This document shows positions 25,371-35,125 of a DNA stretch of 64,000 bases, one piece after another (position 1 is the stretch's first letter; each line of letters opens with the position of its first letter). Source of the DNA: an uncultured Armatimonadota bacterium. Its GTDB lineage: Bacteria > Armatimonadota > Fimbriimonadia > Fimbriimonadales > Fimbriimonadaceae. The notes under the pieces are model-generated. The model did not search any database. It was not told the DNA's origin and worked only from the letters and a program-made list of their open reading frames with translations. Location of the stretch: positions 62,001-126,000 of the forward strand of contig CAIYMO010000053.1 in assembly GCA_903927345.1 (NCBI GenBank). Reading direction: 5' to 3'. A program made the translations under genes and the position numbers.

Positions 25371-26584
25371 GAGATCACTTCTCTATGCCTCAACGGAACT
25401 TCGGGAAGAATCAGTTCCCCATCAGTCTTGTTCGTGAATCCGATAACTCGATCCAACAGCACCTTAATCGAACCCGCGACTGGAAACGCCAGCACCATCC
25501 CGGGCAGGCCAAACAGTGCTCCGCCGGAGAAGATGACGAACATAGACAAGATAGGATGCAGCCCGACCGCGTTTCCGACGAATCTCGGATAAACGATGCT
25601 GTCAAAAACAAAATGGCAAACCATGTAGATGCCAACGAGAACCCCAGCATAAATCCAGCTAGAACTGAAGTGGATCATCAGCCAATCTGTCTTCCCGCTT
25701 AGGCCGGTCAATACGAACAGGGTCGTTGCCGCAATAGCGACGTTCAAATAAGGAATCAGATAAAGCGCACCGAACAGTACTCCCAACAGCAACCCGTAAG
25801 GAGCACCTAAGATGCTCAACAGAGCACCCATAAACGCCATGTACCCAAACACGGCGATTGCAACTCCTCTGAGGTAGTTGCTAAAAACGTCACCAATATC
25901 TTCGGAGATGCCTTCAGCCGAAGTGCGTAACTGAGGAGGGATCAATCCGAACAAGCGCTTCCGAATATCCTCCGCATTGGGCAAGATCAACCCGACCAAC
26001 AGCGGCACAAAGATGAGCATCAACCCCTGGGAAACAAGCCCGCTGGCAATGCTAACACTCGCCTTGAGCGCACCCTGAACGGTTTTCTGAATCTGACCCC
26101 GCTGGGGTTCGATGTACTGGGCAATGATCGCTCGCTTAGTCGTCGGTAGATTTGCCTGAGACAGTACATCCGAGTAACGTCCCAGGAAGCTATCGACCGG
26201 GTCCTTGCGAGCTGCATTGGCAACCCGAACCGAAGGAACACCACGCATGAAGAAGTTGTCGTTTGGATTTGGCTGAGCGACGTTTCTCGCCAACATCTCA
26301 GCTCGGTCTTTGAATCCTCCAATCTGCTGGCTAACAACCGGCGTCAGGAGAACCAAAAGAGCAACGATGGAGCCGAAGAACAGCAACATCAGCGAAACCG
26401 AGGCACTCCCTCGCTTCCACCCTTTAGAAACCAGCCGATTGACGCCCGGTTGCAGAATCGCCGAAATCAGGAAGGCGAGGATGAACGGCGAGAGGATTCC
26501 TCGCACCGCATACAAAAACGCCAGGGTAGCGATTGCAATCACTACCCATAGCGCAATTCTCCAGCCGGCGAGACCCGACGACAT
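25367..26584 (-). CDS. AI-2E/PerM family membrane transporter
   Basis: 405 residues with about eight transmembrane segments in the family pattern: two near the N-terminus (IALWVVIAIATLAFLYAV, FILAFLISAILQPGVN with LxPxVN-like motif), a soluble stretch to about 150, then the conserved block VFSNYLRGVAIAVFGYMAFMGALL and YLIPYLNVAIAA, ending FPVAGSIKVLLDRVIG. Family members export small molecules or act in ion homeostasis; the substrate is unknown. Within the long guaA operon. Confidence 0.88.
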   Translation of the reverse strand: MSSGLAGWRIALWVVIAIATLAFLYAVRGILSPFILAFLISAILQPGVNRLVSKGWKRGSASVSLMLLFFGSIVALLVLLTPVVSQQIGGFKDRAEMLARNVAQPNPNDNFFMRGVPSVRVANAARKDPVDSFLGRYSDVLSQANLPTTKRAIIAQYIEPQRGQIQKTVQGALKASVSIASGLVSQGLMLIFVPLLVGLILPNAEDIRKRLFGLIPPQLRTSAEGISEDIGDVFSNYLRGVAIAVFGYMAFMGALLSILGAPYGLLLGVLFGALYLIPYLNVAIAATTLFVLTGLSGKTDWLMIHFSSSWIYAGVLVGIYMVCHFVFDSIVYPRFVGNAVGLHPILSMFVIFSGGALFGLPGMVLAFPVAGSIKVLLDRVIGFTNKTDGELILPEVPLRHREVIS

Positions 26585-26592
26585 AATTCTTG

Positions 26593-26829
26593 TTAAACGC
26601 CGAGCTCTTCAGGAGCGTCGCTAACAGCCTTCTTAGCCTTTTGCTCGTTGATCCACTCTTCGGTCTTGGTCTTAAGCTCTTTGAACTTGTCGTTCAGCTC
26701 GTCACGGGTTTCGTTGCCTGCCTTAGGCGCAAAAAGCATTCCCGCGGCCGCGCCGATGATCGCCCCAAGGCCAACACCAGCCAAAAGGTAAAGAACTGCA
26801 CTGGAATCGCTATCGTTGTTGTTGCTCAT
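26593..26829 (-). CDS. YtxH-domain small membrane protein
   Basis: 78 residues: an Asn/Ser-rich start, one glycine-rich TM segment with the YtxH signature (YLLAGVGLGAIIGAAAGMLFAPKAGNETR), then a charged helix (DKFKELKTKTEEWINEQKAKK). Usually linked to envelope stress. ATG 26829 is preferred to GTG 26832 because AGGAG stands five bases before it. Nine bases from the downstream transporter gene. Confidence 0.85.
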   Translation of the reverse strand: MSNNNDSDSSAVLYLLAGVGLGAIIGAAAGMLFAPKAGNETRDELNDKFKELKTKTEEWINEQKAKKAVSDAPEELGV

Positions 26830-26885
26830 CACTACTCCTAGATTGGATATTTTACGCCTAAGTTAAGGGTTGGGTTACGCTTTTC

Positions 26886-27386
26886 TCATTTCTCTGCAAG
26901 CAACTTGATGACGACGTCCCGGATTTTATCTTCACCGTTCTGTCCATTGAAGTTCAGCTCACCCCGCCAACCGGCACGAAATCGACCTTTCTTGTCAATA
27001 ACAAAAAGCGTCGGCCAGCAGTCAAGTTTCCACGAGTTCCAGTTTTCGAGCTTCCCGTCGAACAAGACCGGATACTCAATCCCTAGTTTCTTCGTTTGCT
27101 CAGTAACCCGATTGAAGTCCTTTTCAATTTCAATCTCAGGCGTGTGCACTCCGATGGTGATCACATCGTCCTTCTTGAACCTCTCGGTGAGCCTCTTCAC
27201 TGCAGGAAGATTGTTCTTGCAGTTGTAGCAAGCAAACGTCCAGAAGTGCACAAGCGTGACCTTTCCTTTCCGATCGGCAAGCTTTATTGGCTTTTCGGTA
27301 TTCAGCCACTGATCACCTTGAAGTTCAGGGACAAGGTGATCGATCTTGAGTTGACCCAGCAGAACGGCGCAGAGAGTTGTGACCAT
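26886..27386 (-). CDS. Exported thioredoxin-fold protein (TlpA/DipZ-like)
   Basis: 166 residues: a short hydrophobic start (MVTTLCAVLLG), then a thioredoxin fold with VTLVHFWTFACYNCKNNLP. The CYNC redox pair sits in the WTFxCxNC context seen in DipZ/TlpA-type proteins, and the cis-Pro is in CWPTLFVIDKKGR. A further Cys (LDC) lies just before the cis-Pro. Probably a periplasmic disulfide reductase, fitting the VKOR-DsbA gene two places upstream. Confidence 0.83.
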   Translation of the reverse strand: MVTTLCAVLLGQLKIDHLVPELQGDQWLNTEKPIKLADRKGKVTLVHFWTFACYNCKNNLPAVKRLTERFKKDDVITIGVHTPEIEIEKDFNRVTEQTKKLGIEYPVLFDGKLENWNSWKLDCWPTLFVIDKKGRFRAGWRGELNFNGQNGEDKIRDVVIKLLAEK

Positions 27387-27426
27387 ATCGGCACCTATGC
27401 TTCAAAGGGGAATCTAGTTCCAATTT

Positions 27427-28545
27427 TTACGCGGTAACAAGTTCTGGAACAATTCGTTCCATGCGAGCCGTTCGGTTCTCGTCTGCGATTAGTCCGCCAC
27501 CGACAACCGTCGCCCCTCGATAAGCTACCATCATCTGCCCCGGAGTGACTGCCTTCACAGGCTCATCGAAGACCAGCTTTCCATCCGGGTACAAGGTCGC
27601 AGGAACCGCAATCATGTTGTAACGAATCTTTGCCTGAACCCGGAGCGGCGCACTTGCAGCTTCTGCCCAGTACATATCCTCGCAAAGCACTTCGCTTTGC
27701 AACAAGTCCTTTTCAGAGCCAAGAATTACCGTGTTCGTTTTCGGCTGAAGATCGATGACATACATCGGCTTTCCGTCCTTCGAAGCGACCTTAACCCCCC
27801 TTCTTTGCCCGATCGTGTAGTCCGCCGTCCCGTCATGAACTCCGAGCTGAGTACCGTCGGCAAGCTTGATCGCTCCCGGACCAAACAGTTCTGGTCGAGC
27901 CTTTCTTAGAAACTCCTTGTAACCGCCGGCTTCCGAAACAAAGCATATTTCTTGAGAATCAGGTTTGTCCGCCAGGTGAAGTCCAAGCTGTCGCGCCATC
28001 TCCCGCACGGTGTCCTTCGAGCGAATCTCCCCCATTGGGAACATCACATGCTGAAGCTGATCATGCCCCAACATATAAAGCACATAGCTTTGGTCCTTCT
28101 CCTTCCCGACCGCCTTAAGAAGGCGGTAGCGACCGTCACGTCGCCGAATTCGCGCATAGTGCCCCGTAACCAGCTTGTCGCAGCCCAGTTCACGCATCTT
28201 CTGCATCAGTATTTCGAACTTAACATGGCGGTTGCATTGGACACACGGATTAGGAGTTCGGCCCTTCGCGTACTCATCGACGAAATTATCGATAACCGAC
28301 TTTCGAAACTCTTCCTTAAAGTTCAAAACGTAATGCGGAATATCCAAGACCCGTGCTACTCGACGGGCATCTTCTACCGCGCCAAGCGAACAACATCCAG
28401 CGTGTCGAGGATCGCACTGGCTCTCCTGCCAAATCTGCATCGTGAGTCCGACAACGTCGTAACCCCGAGCCTTCATCAAGCCTGCGGCGACGGAGCTATC
28501 AACTCCGCCGGACATCGCAACGAGGACAGTTGGTTTCTTAGCCAT
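27427..28545 (-). CDS. mnmA: tRNA-specific 2-thiouridylase MnmA
   Basis: Inserts sulfur at position 2 of U34 in Lys, Glu and Gln tRNAs. In 372 residues: PP-loop SGGVDSS at 12-18, NPCVQCN with catalytic C101, SQEICF with C201 (the disulfide partner), and a C-terminal beta-barrel (YRGATVVGGGLI). With mnmG at 4.4 kb and miaB at 29.7 kb, three tRNA anticodon-loop enzymes lie in this window. Stop and start of the neighbouring VKOR-DsbA gene share the A of TAATG. Confidence 0.97.
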   Translation of the reverse strand: MAKKPTVLVAMSGGVDSSVAAGLMKARGYDVVGLTMQIWQESQCDPRHAGCCSLGAVEDARRVARVLDIPHYVLNFKEEFRKSVIDNFVDEYAKGRTPNPCVQCNRHVKFEILMQKMRELGCDKLVTGHYARIRRRDGRYRLLKAVGKEKDQSYVLYMLGHDQLQHVMFPMGEIRSKDTVREMARQLGLHLADKPDSQEICFVSEAGGYKEFLRKARPELFGPGAIKLADGTQLGVHDGTADYTIGQRRGVKVASKDGKPMYVIDLQPKTNTVILGSEKDLLQSEVLCEDMYWAEAASAPLRVQAKIRYNMIAVPATLYPDGKLVFDEPVKAVTPGQMMVAYRGATVVGGGLIADENRTARMERIVPELVTA

Positions 28546-29702
28546 TACTTGAGCAGTTCTTGAACCTCAGGGTCGCTCATTTCGGTTTGGAGACCAGCGC
28601 CATCAAGCATCTTGGTCTTTCCACCATATTGAAGGAAGTAGGTAGGAGTTCCTTTCACCTTCAGCGTTTCGATTGCACAATCCTGATCTCGCACGACTCG
28701 AAGGGCGGCGGGGGATTGAGGATTCTTTGCCGCAGCTTCGATCGAAGCTCGCGAGACTCCAACACCTTCTGCAATCGCGAATACTTCTTCAGGGGTTTTT
28801 GCCGCCTCTTCCGTCGAAGTGAATGCGCTCGCAAACTGCCAGAACTTTCCACTTTCAGCCGCAACTTCCGAAGCTACGGTTGCCAAAGGACTCATCTCGT
28901 GGCCTGGAAGTCGGAAGAGTGGGAAGTGGCGATACACAACGCGAATCTTGTTGCCGTACTTCTGCTTGAACTCCATCAACTTCGGGAAGCCCTTGCGGCA
29001 AGCAGGGCAACACAGGTCAGCAAACTCGACGAGAGTGACCTTGGCGCTCGCGTCACCGAGAATGTTCCCTGGCTGAGCAACGAGCTCACCTGACTGCTTT
29101 TCGGAAACGACCTCGTTTACCGCGAACAACTTGTTCTGGGTGCTGATGAGTCCGGCGCTTGCGATGATCGCAACCGCGGCTCCACCTGCCGCCAAAATCG
29201 AATCGGGTCGAAACTGAATCTCTCCGGCACTGCTCGAGTTGACCTGCGAGTACAGCTTAACGTGCAGTCCAAAGAGAACCGACATCAAGATCGCCGACGT
29301 AAAGCACCAAGGGCAGAAAGCACCGATCTCGGTCTTCGAAATGTATTGCAAGTACCAGCTGGCGAGGAACCCAAACGCGCTCATTCCAAAGCCTGCTGCA
29401 GTGAGAGCAGTCTTGAGCGTGTTGCCAAGACTTGCCCGGAGAGCACCGAGGGCCAAAATTGCAAAGTAGCCCGCTGCACCAAAGTAGGCGACCGGAATTC
29501 CGCGAATATAGGAGGAAGGGTGGCTGGCAACGAGCGTACAACCCTTTCCTGCCAAACAAGGAATTTCCTTCATAAATGCGTGTTGGAACGAAAGAACCAA
29601 CGCGACAAACATCCCGAGCGCAGCGCACAGAATGATTCCTCGATTGAGCTTCGATAATGACATGCCCTGAGTATACGTTTTTGAAGAGTCAGACATGCCC
29701 AT
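28545..29702 (-). CDS. VKOR-DsbA-like fusion (disulfide generation)
   Basis: 385 residues. N-terminal VKOR domain with membrane helices between about 20 and 150 and four diagnostic cysteines: C49 and C55 (PCLAGKGC) and C130-P-W-C133. After a TM linker (about 169-187) comes a DsbA-type thioredoxin domain with CPAC at 232-235 in VEFADLCCPACRKGFP, followed by YRHFPLFRLPGHEMS. VKOR re-oxidises the attached DsbA with quinone, giving oxidative folding in the periplasm in one polypeptide. ATG 29702 has AGG five to eight bases upstream. First gene of the eight-gene run ending in guaA. Confidence 0.92.
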   Translation of the reverse strand: MGMSDSSKTYTQGMSLSKLNRGIILCAALGMFVALVLSFQHAFMKEIPCLAGKGCTLVASHPSSYIRGIPVAYFGAAGYFAILALGALRASLGNTLKTALTAAGFGMSAFGFLASWYLQYISKTEIGAFCPWCFTSAILMSVLFGLHVKLYSQVNSSSAGEIQFRPDSILAAGGAAVAIIASAGLISTQNKLFAVNEVVSEKQSGELVAQPGNILGDASAKVTLVEFADLCCPACRKGFPKLMEFKQKYGNKIRVVYRHFPLFRLPGHEMSPLATVASEVAAESGKFWQFASAFTSTEEAAKTPEEVFAIAEGVGVSRASIEAAAKNPQSPAALRVVRDQDCAIETLKVKGTPTYFLQYGGKTKMLDGAGLQTEMSDPEVQELLK

Positions 29703-29745
29703 TTGAACCTGACAGGTATCCTAGAAGTTCCAGCATATTCCTGCC

Positions 29746-31149
29746 GTGAGCAAACTTCTTTCCCCGACGAGTCTTCTGAAACAACCCGCATCATTGCGTC
29801 AAACAGGGACGTACATCATCCAAACGTGGGGATGCCAGATGAACGAAGAGGACAGCGAGCAGATGGCTCTTTATCTCGAGCAAATCGGCTTTCGAGAAGT
29901 GAAAGCGCTTCGGGAAGCACAAGTCGTTCTGCTCAACACGTGCTCGGTCAGGCAAAAGCCTGAAGACAAAGCATTCTCAATGCTCGGCGATCTGAGGTTC
30001 CTCAAGGAACGCTTCCCAGATACCGTGATCGGCGTGTGCGGCTGCATGGCGCAACTAAGGGCCGACGAGATCCGCCAGCGCGCACCACATGTCGATTTCG
30101 TCGTCGGAACCGGCAACCTCGCCGAAATCCCCGCTCTGGTGACCGAAGCTCTCCAGGGCGCTCGCTTTACATCAAGAGTCGCGCTGCCCGAACGCAAGGG
30201 TGCGGTTGTCACCGAACTGCCCACACGACATGTCGGCCGCCAAGGCAAACTCAAGGCGCATGTTCCGATTCAGTACGGCTGCGACAAGTTCTGTACGTTC
30301 TGCATCGTGCCCACCACAAGAGGAAGGGAACGCTCCCGACCCACGGAGGAGATTCTTGACGAAGTCAAGCGACTTGCAGATCTGGGCACCAAAGAGGTTT
30401 GCCTACTCGGACAAACGGTGAATTCATACGGCAAAAACCTCCTCGAAGGCAAAGTACCGTTTTCCGAACTGCTCGTCAAGGTTGCTGAAATCCCCGGCAT
30501 CGAACGCATACGCTTTACTTCGCCGTACCCACGTGACTTCAAACGCGATCTTATCGAAGTAATCCGCGATGTTCCACAAGTCATGGAGCAAGTGCACATG
30601 CCACTGCAAGCAGGATCAAACTCTGAGCTCTCACGCATGAAGAGGCTCTACACCCTCGAATCATTCCGCGAGATCATGGGCGAAATTCGTTCGCTGATTC
30701 CCCGGGTCGGAATCACCACAGACCTCATCGTAGGCTTCCCCGACGAAACCGAGGAGGAATTCCAAGCCACCCTAGCGGCAGTCGAAGAATTTCGATTCGA
30801 TTGGGCATTCATGTTCGCGTACTCCCCTCGTCCCGGAACACCAGCTGCCGAGTGGAGCGGCCAGCTCGATGAGAAAACCAAGCGGGCTCGGCTGAACGAA
30901 CTGATCGCAGTTCAAAATGCGGTCACCGTCTCGGTGAACGAATCTCGAGTTGGTCAAGAATACGAAGTGCTCGTCGAAGGAGCCTCTGACCGAAATCCGA
31001 ACATGATGCGGGGCTACTCCAGAGAGTTTTCGATGATGCACTTCGAAGCATCTCCTGATCGCATCGGGCGCACAGCAAAGGTCGTGGCCACTGCAGGACA
31101 CCATTGGGGACTCAGCGGTGAGCTTGTTGCTTCAAAGTCTGCGGACTAG
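29746..31149 (+). CDS. miaB: tRNA-2-methylthio-N6-dimethylallyladenosine synthase MiaB
   Basis: Radical-SAM methylthiotransferase acting on i6A37. In 467 residues: UPF0004 domain with TWGCQMNEEDSEQM (C30), C66 and C100 holding the auxiliary 4Fe-4S cluster; radical-SAM CDKFCTFC with C179, C183, C186; TRAM domain at the end (EYEVLVEGAS...). Start is GTG 29746, 43 bases from the divergent VKOR-DsbA start. The SerTxxxRG block IVPTTRGRERSR is intact. miaA is not in the window. Confidence 0.96.
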   Translation: MSKLLSPTSLLKQPASLRQTGTYIIQTWGCQMNEEDSEQMALYLEQIGFREVKALREAQVVLLNTCSVRQKPEDKAFSMLGDLRFLKERFPDTVIGVCGCMAQLRADEIRQRAPHVDFVVGTGNLAEIPALVTEALQGARFTSRVALPERKGAVVTELPTRHVGRQGKLKAHVPIQYGCDKFCTFCIVPTTRGRERSRPTEEILDEVKRLADLGTKEVCLLGQTVNSYGKNLLEGKVPFSELLVKVAEIPGIERIRFTSPYPRDFKRDLIEVIRDVPQVMEQVHMPLQAGSNSELSRMKRLYTLESFREIMGEIRSLIPRVGITTDLIVGFPDETEEEFQATLAAVEEFRFDWAFMFAYSPRPGTPAAEWSGQLDEKTKRARLNELIAVQNAVTVSVNESRVGQEYEVLVEGASDRNPNMMRGYSREFSMMHFEASPDRIGRTAKVVATAGHHWGLSGELVASKSAD

Positions 31150-31200
31150 ACTCATTCAAGCACTTCAATTCGACCCTGATTGGGGCATACTTTGGAGATC

Positions 31201-33039
31201 GTGACCCCACGCTTCTTCCTCACCATCGGATTGCTAACACTCACCGGATCGATTTACGCTCAATCGATCAAGGCCATGCCGATGTTCGCCGATGGCATGG
31301 CCGAAGTTGTTCCCGCCTTCTCAGAACAGAAGGAGTGGATTCGGGAGCATCTCTGGGTAGAAACTGAGTTCGATTCAGACAAGGACGGCAAGCGAGACCG
31401 TGTTCACGTTGACGTCACTCGTCAGCGTCAGACTGAAACCGAAGGACTCAAAGTACCGGTCATCTACCAGTCCTCGCCATATTTCGCCGGAACAGGCGAC
31501 GGAGGTTCGATTCTCTGGGACGTCAAGCACGAACTCGGAGCAGTTCCCCCAGCCCGAACCAAGCATCCGATCGTGAGCTACGACCCCAACCGAACAGTCA
31601 TCTCAAACTCACTGATTCGCGAATGGGTCCCCAGAGGGTTTGCGATCGTTCACTCCGAAGCTCCCGGCACGGGACGTTCTACCGGAGCTGTAACGGTGGG
31701 CGGTGTCCCCGAGCGATTTGCTCCAAAGGCCGTAATCGACTGGCTATGCGGCCGAGCTAAGGGTTTCACCACGGTCGATGGTTCCGAGCAAGTCTTCGCA
31801 AAGTGGTGCACCGGCAAAGTTGGAATGACGGGAACCTCATATGAAGGCACCCTCCCCGTCGCCGCTGCAACAACCGGCGTCAAGGGTCTCGAAGCAATCA
31901 TCCCCGTTGCTCCAAACACGTCTTACTACCACTATTACCGGTCGAACGGATTGGTCCGGCACCCCGGTGGGTGGCTCGGCGAAGACGTCGACTCTTTGTT
32001 CGACTTCATCAATAGCGGTGATCCAAAGAACCGTTTCCGAGGCGAGCAACTCTACCGAGATGGCGAATTCGCCAAGAACCAAGACCGCATGAGCGGAGAT
32101 TACAACGCCTTCTGGGCCGAGCGCGATCTTCTCCCGTACGCCAAGAACATTAAGTGCGCCGTACTCATGGCTCATGCCTTCAATGACTGGAACGTCGTTC
32201 CAGAGCACAGCGTCCGCATCAGCGAAGCTGTACGAGGAAAGGTGCCGCTAGTCCAGTACTTCCACCAAGGTGGCCACGGAGGCGACCCTCCCTTTGAGTT
32301 GATGAACAAGTGGTTCACTCGGTTCCTCTATGGTGTCGACAACGGCGTGGAGCGCGGACCCAAGGCGTTCATCGTGCGCGAAACCGCAGGTCGCCGAGGT
32401 GCCCCAACGCCATATGCTGACTATCCGAATCCGGAATCAAAGTCGGTCGTTCTCTTCCCCACTCAGGGAGGAACTCTGTCCCTAACCAACCCACTGGCGT
32501 CAGTCAAACAAGAGATCACAGACGACGTCGCTTTTGGCCCAGCCGACCTGGCAAAAGCCACAACCTCCAAAAACCGACTCATCTTCTCGACTCCCGAACT
32601 AAAGGCTCCCCTTCATCTTTCGGGGACTGCGCAAATCTCGTTGAGGCTATCAAGTAGCACGCCTGCGGCAAACCTGACGGCCTACCTCGTGCAGCTTCCC
32701 TGGGTCGATGGCGCTCCGATCACGACCAACATCGTTACGCGCGGCTGGGCCGATCCCCAGAACGCAAGCGCCCTGAAGAAGCCCGGTGATTTTCACTCCT
32801 TACTTCGCGGAACCCCGCTCAAGCAGGACCAGTTCGTCGAAGTGACCTTCAATCTTCAACCGGACGACCAAATCATCCCAGCCGGCAGGAAACTCGGTCT
32901 GATGATCTTCTCGAGCGACCGAGAGTTCACCCTTTGGCCCAAAGCTGGAACAAAACTGACCGTCGACCTCGCCGGAACAAAGCTGACTCTTCCCGTTGTT
33001 GGAGGAGCCAGTTCCTTCGTCAAAGCGACGTCAATCTAA
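31201..33039 (+). CDS. Exported X-Pro dipeptidyl-peptidase / CocE-type S15 hydrolase
   Basis: About 613 residues. Signal peptide FFLTIGLLTLTGSIYAQ; alpha/beta-hydrolase domain with nucleophile elbow GTSYEG, acid in AHAFNDWNV and His in HQGGHGG; C-terminal jelly-roll (LSGTAQISLRLSSS ... LWPKAGTKLTVDL). The substrate may be X-Pro peptides or esters/amides. Start: GTG 31201 gives a clean signal peptide and lies nine bases after CATACT; an upstream TTG is also in frame. Follows miaB by about 50 bases. Confidence 0.88.
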   Translation: MTPRFFLTIGLLTLTGSIYAQSIKAMPMFADGMAEVVPAFSEQKEWIREHLWVETEFDSDKDGKRDRVHVDVTRQRQTETEGLKVPVIYQSSPYFAGTGDGGSILWDVKHELGAVPPARTKHPIVSYDPNRTVISNSLIREWVPRGFAIVHSEAPGTGRSTGAVTVGGVPERFAPKAVIDWLCGRAKGFTTVDGSEQVFAKWCTGKVGMTGTSYEGTLPVAAATTGVKGLEAIIPVAPNTSYYHYYRSNGLVRHPGGWLGEDVDSLFDFINSGDPKNRFRGEQLYRDGEFAKNQDRMSGDYNAFWAERDLLPYAKNIKCAVLMAHAFNDWNVVPEHSVRISEAVRGKVPLVQYFHQGGHGGDPPFELMNKWFTRFLYGVDNGVERGPKAFIVRETAGRRGAPTPYADYPNPESKSVVLFPTQGGTLSLTNPLASVKQEITDDVAFGPADLAKATTSKNRLIFSTPELKAPLHLSGTAQISLRLSSSTPAANLTAYLVQLPWVDGAPITTNIVTRGWADPQNASALKKPGDFHSLLRGTPLKQDQFVEVTFNLQPDDQIIPAGRKLGLMIFSSDREFTLWPKAGTKLTVDLAGTKLTLPVVGGASSFVKATSI

Positions 33040-33366
33040 GTTCCAAATCTGTTTACGCTGCGGATCCAATGCCATCCAGTCCGTCAGTTCTGGGTGGCTA
33101 TCAACCGGGGCTGGGTTGTCAATAAAGTAGTCAACTTCGTGCCCACCGATGTAGCCGGAAGTGATGCAGTCCTCGCCGAACATCATCCACATACTTTTGA
33201 TAACCGCATGGTCAGTTTGCTTCCCACGCTGTTCCTCAACCGCTGCCCTGGTGCGACGACGTGCGTACTCGGTCGCTAGCTCCTGAGTCTCGAAGCCATC
33301 GACAACCGAGTTCGCTTCGTCGTTCATGTAGTCGTACATGTCGAGAACCAAAACGGAATAGCTCAT
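33031..33366 (-). CDS. Small acidic protein of unknown function
   Basis: 111 residues, soluble, rich in Asp/Glu and aromatic residues (LVLDMYDYMNDEANSVVDGF; SGYIGGHEVDYFIDNPAP). An N-terminal helix with RRRTRAAVEEQRGK. No signal peptide and no family I recognise. Overlaps the S15 gene end by nine bases in convergent orientation. Codon use is like the neighbours, so probably genuine. Confidence 0.6.
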   Translation of the reverse strand: MSYSVLVLDMYDYMNDEANSVVDGFETQELATEYARRRTRAAVEEQRGKQTDHAVIKSMWMMFGEDCITSGYIGGHEVDYFIDNPAPVDSHPELTDWMALDPQRKQIWNLD

Positions 33367-33417
33367 CTATGTAGAAACGGTGATGAGCCCATTTTGATCA
33401 GTAGCGCCTGAGCGCGC

Positions 33418-35103
33418 TTACTTAGTCAACTCTTGCCGAGTCGCGATAGGAACATAACCGATTTCAAACCCTTTAGGCGGGCGAACAATCTGAGCGGGGT
33501 CAAGCTCAGCCAATTCGCCAGATTTAGGTGGGGCAAGATAATTTCGATCCTTCTTCCAATTTCGGTGGATCATCTCCACTTTCTTTTGCATCGCCTCGCG
33601 CTCTCCATCGGAGAGGTCTGCATTGAGCAACGCAGGCTGATCAGCAAACCGGTACCACGAGTAAGTGACCGTACTCCCATCGCCAAGTTTGATCTTGAAC
33701 GGTCCCGCAACAGGCCCGGGTTTCTTGAACGAACTCTTCGGTTGCTCAGGAGTTGTATAGGGAGGTTCTGGCTTCTCCTTTGGAGTTGACCAGACAATCT
33801 TTTGAAGCTCTGTCTCGGTGGGAACCATGTCCCCGGTGATTGGGCGCCAAATTGGCTTTCCGCCTGGCTTCGCTGGTTCCAACCGGAAGTACTCGGGAAG
33901 AGTCACCAAACTTCCAAATGGTGTTTGGGTCTTCGTCACGAACCTGTAGTCCCACTGATAGCCGTAAGTGCTTGAAGTAGGAGCGACGGGAGTCGCAAAC
34001 GCTTTCCACTCAATCGGCACGCGCTCCTCTTTTCCATCGGCACCTGGAGTGTGAAACTCCCAAGTTGCATAGCCTCCCTTTTCAAACTTCCTGACCGCCG
34101 CCCCTTTTGCGTCAACGAGCCCAGAACTTGGAGGTCCGCCTTTGAACCAGCTGGCAACCGAGTTGGTGAGCGCATCTGCATTGTAAACAGTGTCTTGTTC
34201 AATGAGTGTAGAGTTTCCGTCCGCCCCGCGCGGGAATGCGGTTGGAGCAATGCGAGCATAGGAATTGCCGTTCGCATCCTTAGCGATCCTGCAAGGAATA
34301 TATTGCGTCTCCATCTGCACCGCGCGGTTGGGTTCAGAGGGCCGCGTATCCAACAGCATGCTCGCAAGACGAGGTTGCTGAACCGCACCGTGTGACCAGA
34401 AGTTCGGCAAGAAAAACGCAACCGGACCCTTAAAGGTCTTTGAGTTGATGAAAAGCGTCCAGCAGTTGCCACCGGTGGGAATGTTGGTTCCTTCTGTCAT
34501 CGGCTTCGGATCATTGAGCGGCAGGTTCAAGTAGCCATAACCAAACAACTGCCCACATGTTCCCTGCTTCAGATTCAACCCGTCGATCGGAAAGACCAAC
34601 CAAGGACTGAGCTGAGCGACGCCGTAAACTCCGGCAGGCTTTTCCCACGATCCCCATCCGTGCGAAGGTCCGTTTGCGACCGAAGAGAACTCTTGTCCCA
34701 CTCCCCCCATGATGAACTTCGGAGTAGTTGTCGGGAACCGTGTATCGCGCCACCAGCCCAATCCACCCTCGACATCTGAATACGCTTTCTTGGGAGCTTC
34801 GCCGTCGTACTGGGCAAACATCCACGTGCCCGGCAGTCCAGTCTGAAACTGATGCCCTGGGTAGTTCCGCAAGAGGGGCCAAGCGGCAACGTACATCGAA
34901 AATCCAGAGTTGAAGCTCCGATCCACTCGGCTTATCGGAACAATCAAATACCCCGCCAAGTACTCGCCTCTCTGAGCGATCGCAACTGCCGAGATCAGGG
35001 CACATGTAGGCAGGAAAACTCTGACCAACGATTTGAGCTTCATCCGTTGAAGGCGCATCACAATTCGTCTACCGTACCGCATCGGAGGCACAACTGAAAC
35101 CAC
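33418..35103 (-). CDS. Large exported protein of unknown function next to GH95
   Basis: 561 residues. Start GTG 35103 is supported by GAGGA seven bases upstream; it gives a long basic n-region and a hydrophobic core (VFLPTCALISAVAIAQ). The mature part is rich in Trp, Tyr, Gly and Pro (GPSHGWGSWEKPAGVYG; GNCWTLFINSKTFKGPVAFFLPNFWSHGA), as in secreted carbohydrate-active or binding proteins, and lacks cysteine pairs. No catalytic motif is recognisable. It lies 22 bases after the GH95 gene, so the two are co-transcribed and may act on the same glycan; this is inference from context. Confidence 0.7.
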   Translation of the reverse strand: MVSVVPPMRYGRRIVMRLQRMKLKSLVRVFLPTCALISAVAIAQRGEYLAGYLIVPISRVDRSFNSGFSMYVAAWPLLRNYPGHQFQTGLPGTWMFAQYDGEAPKKAYSDVEGGLGWWRDTRFPTTTPKFIMGGVGQEFSSVANGPSHGWGSWEKPAGVYGVAQLSPWLVFPIDGLNLKQGTCGQLFGYGYLNLPLNDPKPMTEGTNIPTGGNCWTLFINSKTFKGPVAFFLPNFWSHGAVQQPRLASMLLDTRPSEPNRAVQMETQYIPCRIAKDANGNSYARIAPTAFPRGADGNSTLIEQDTVYNADALTNSVASWFKGGPPSSGLVDAKGAAVRKFEKGGYATWEFHTPGADGKEERVPIEWKAFATPVAPTSSTYGYQWDYRFVTKTQTPFGSLVTLPEYFRLEPAKPGGKPIWRPITGDMVPTETELQKIVWSTPKEKPEPPYTTPEQPKSSFKKPGPVAGPFKIKLGDGSTVTYSWYRFADQPALLNADLSDGEREAMQKKVEMIHRNWKKDRNYLAPPKSGELAELDPAQIVRPPKGFEIGYVPIATRQELTK

Positions 35104-35125
35104 GTTTTGTCCTCACAATTGCAAT

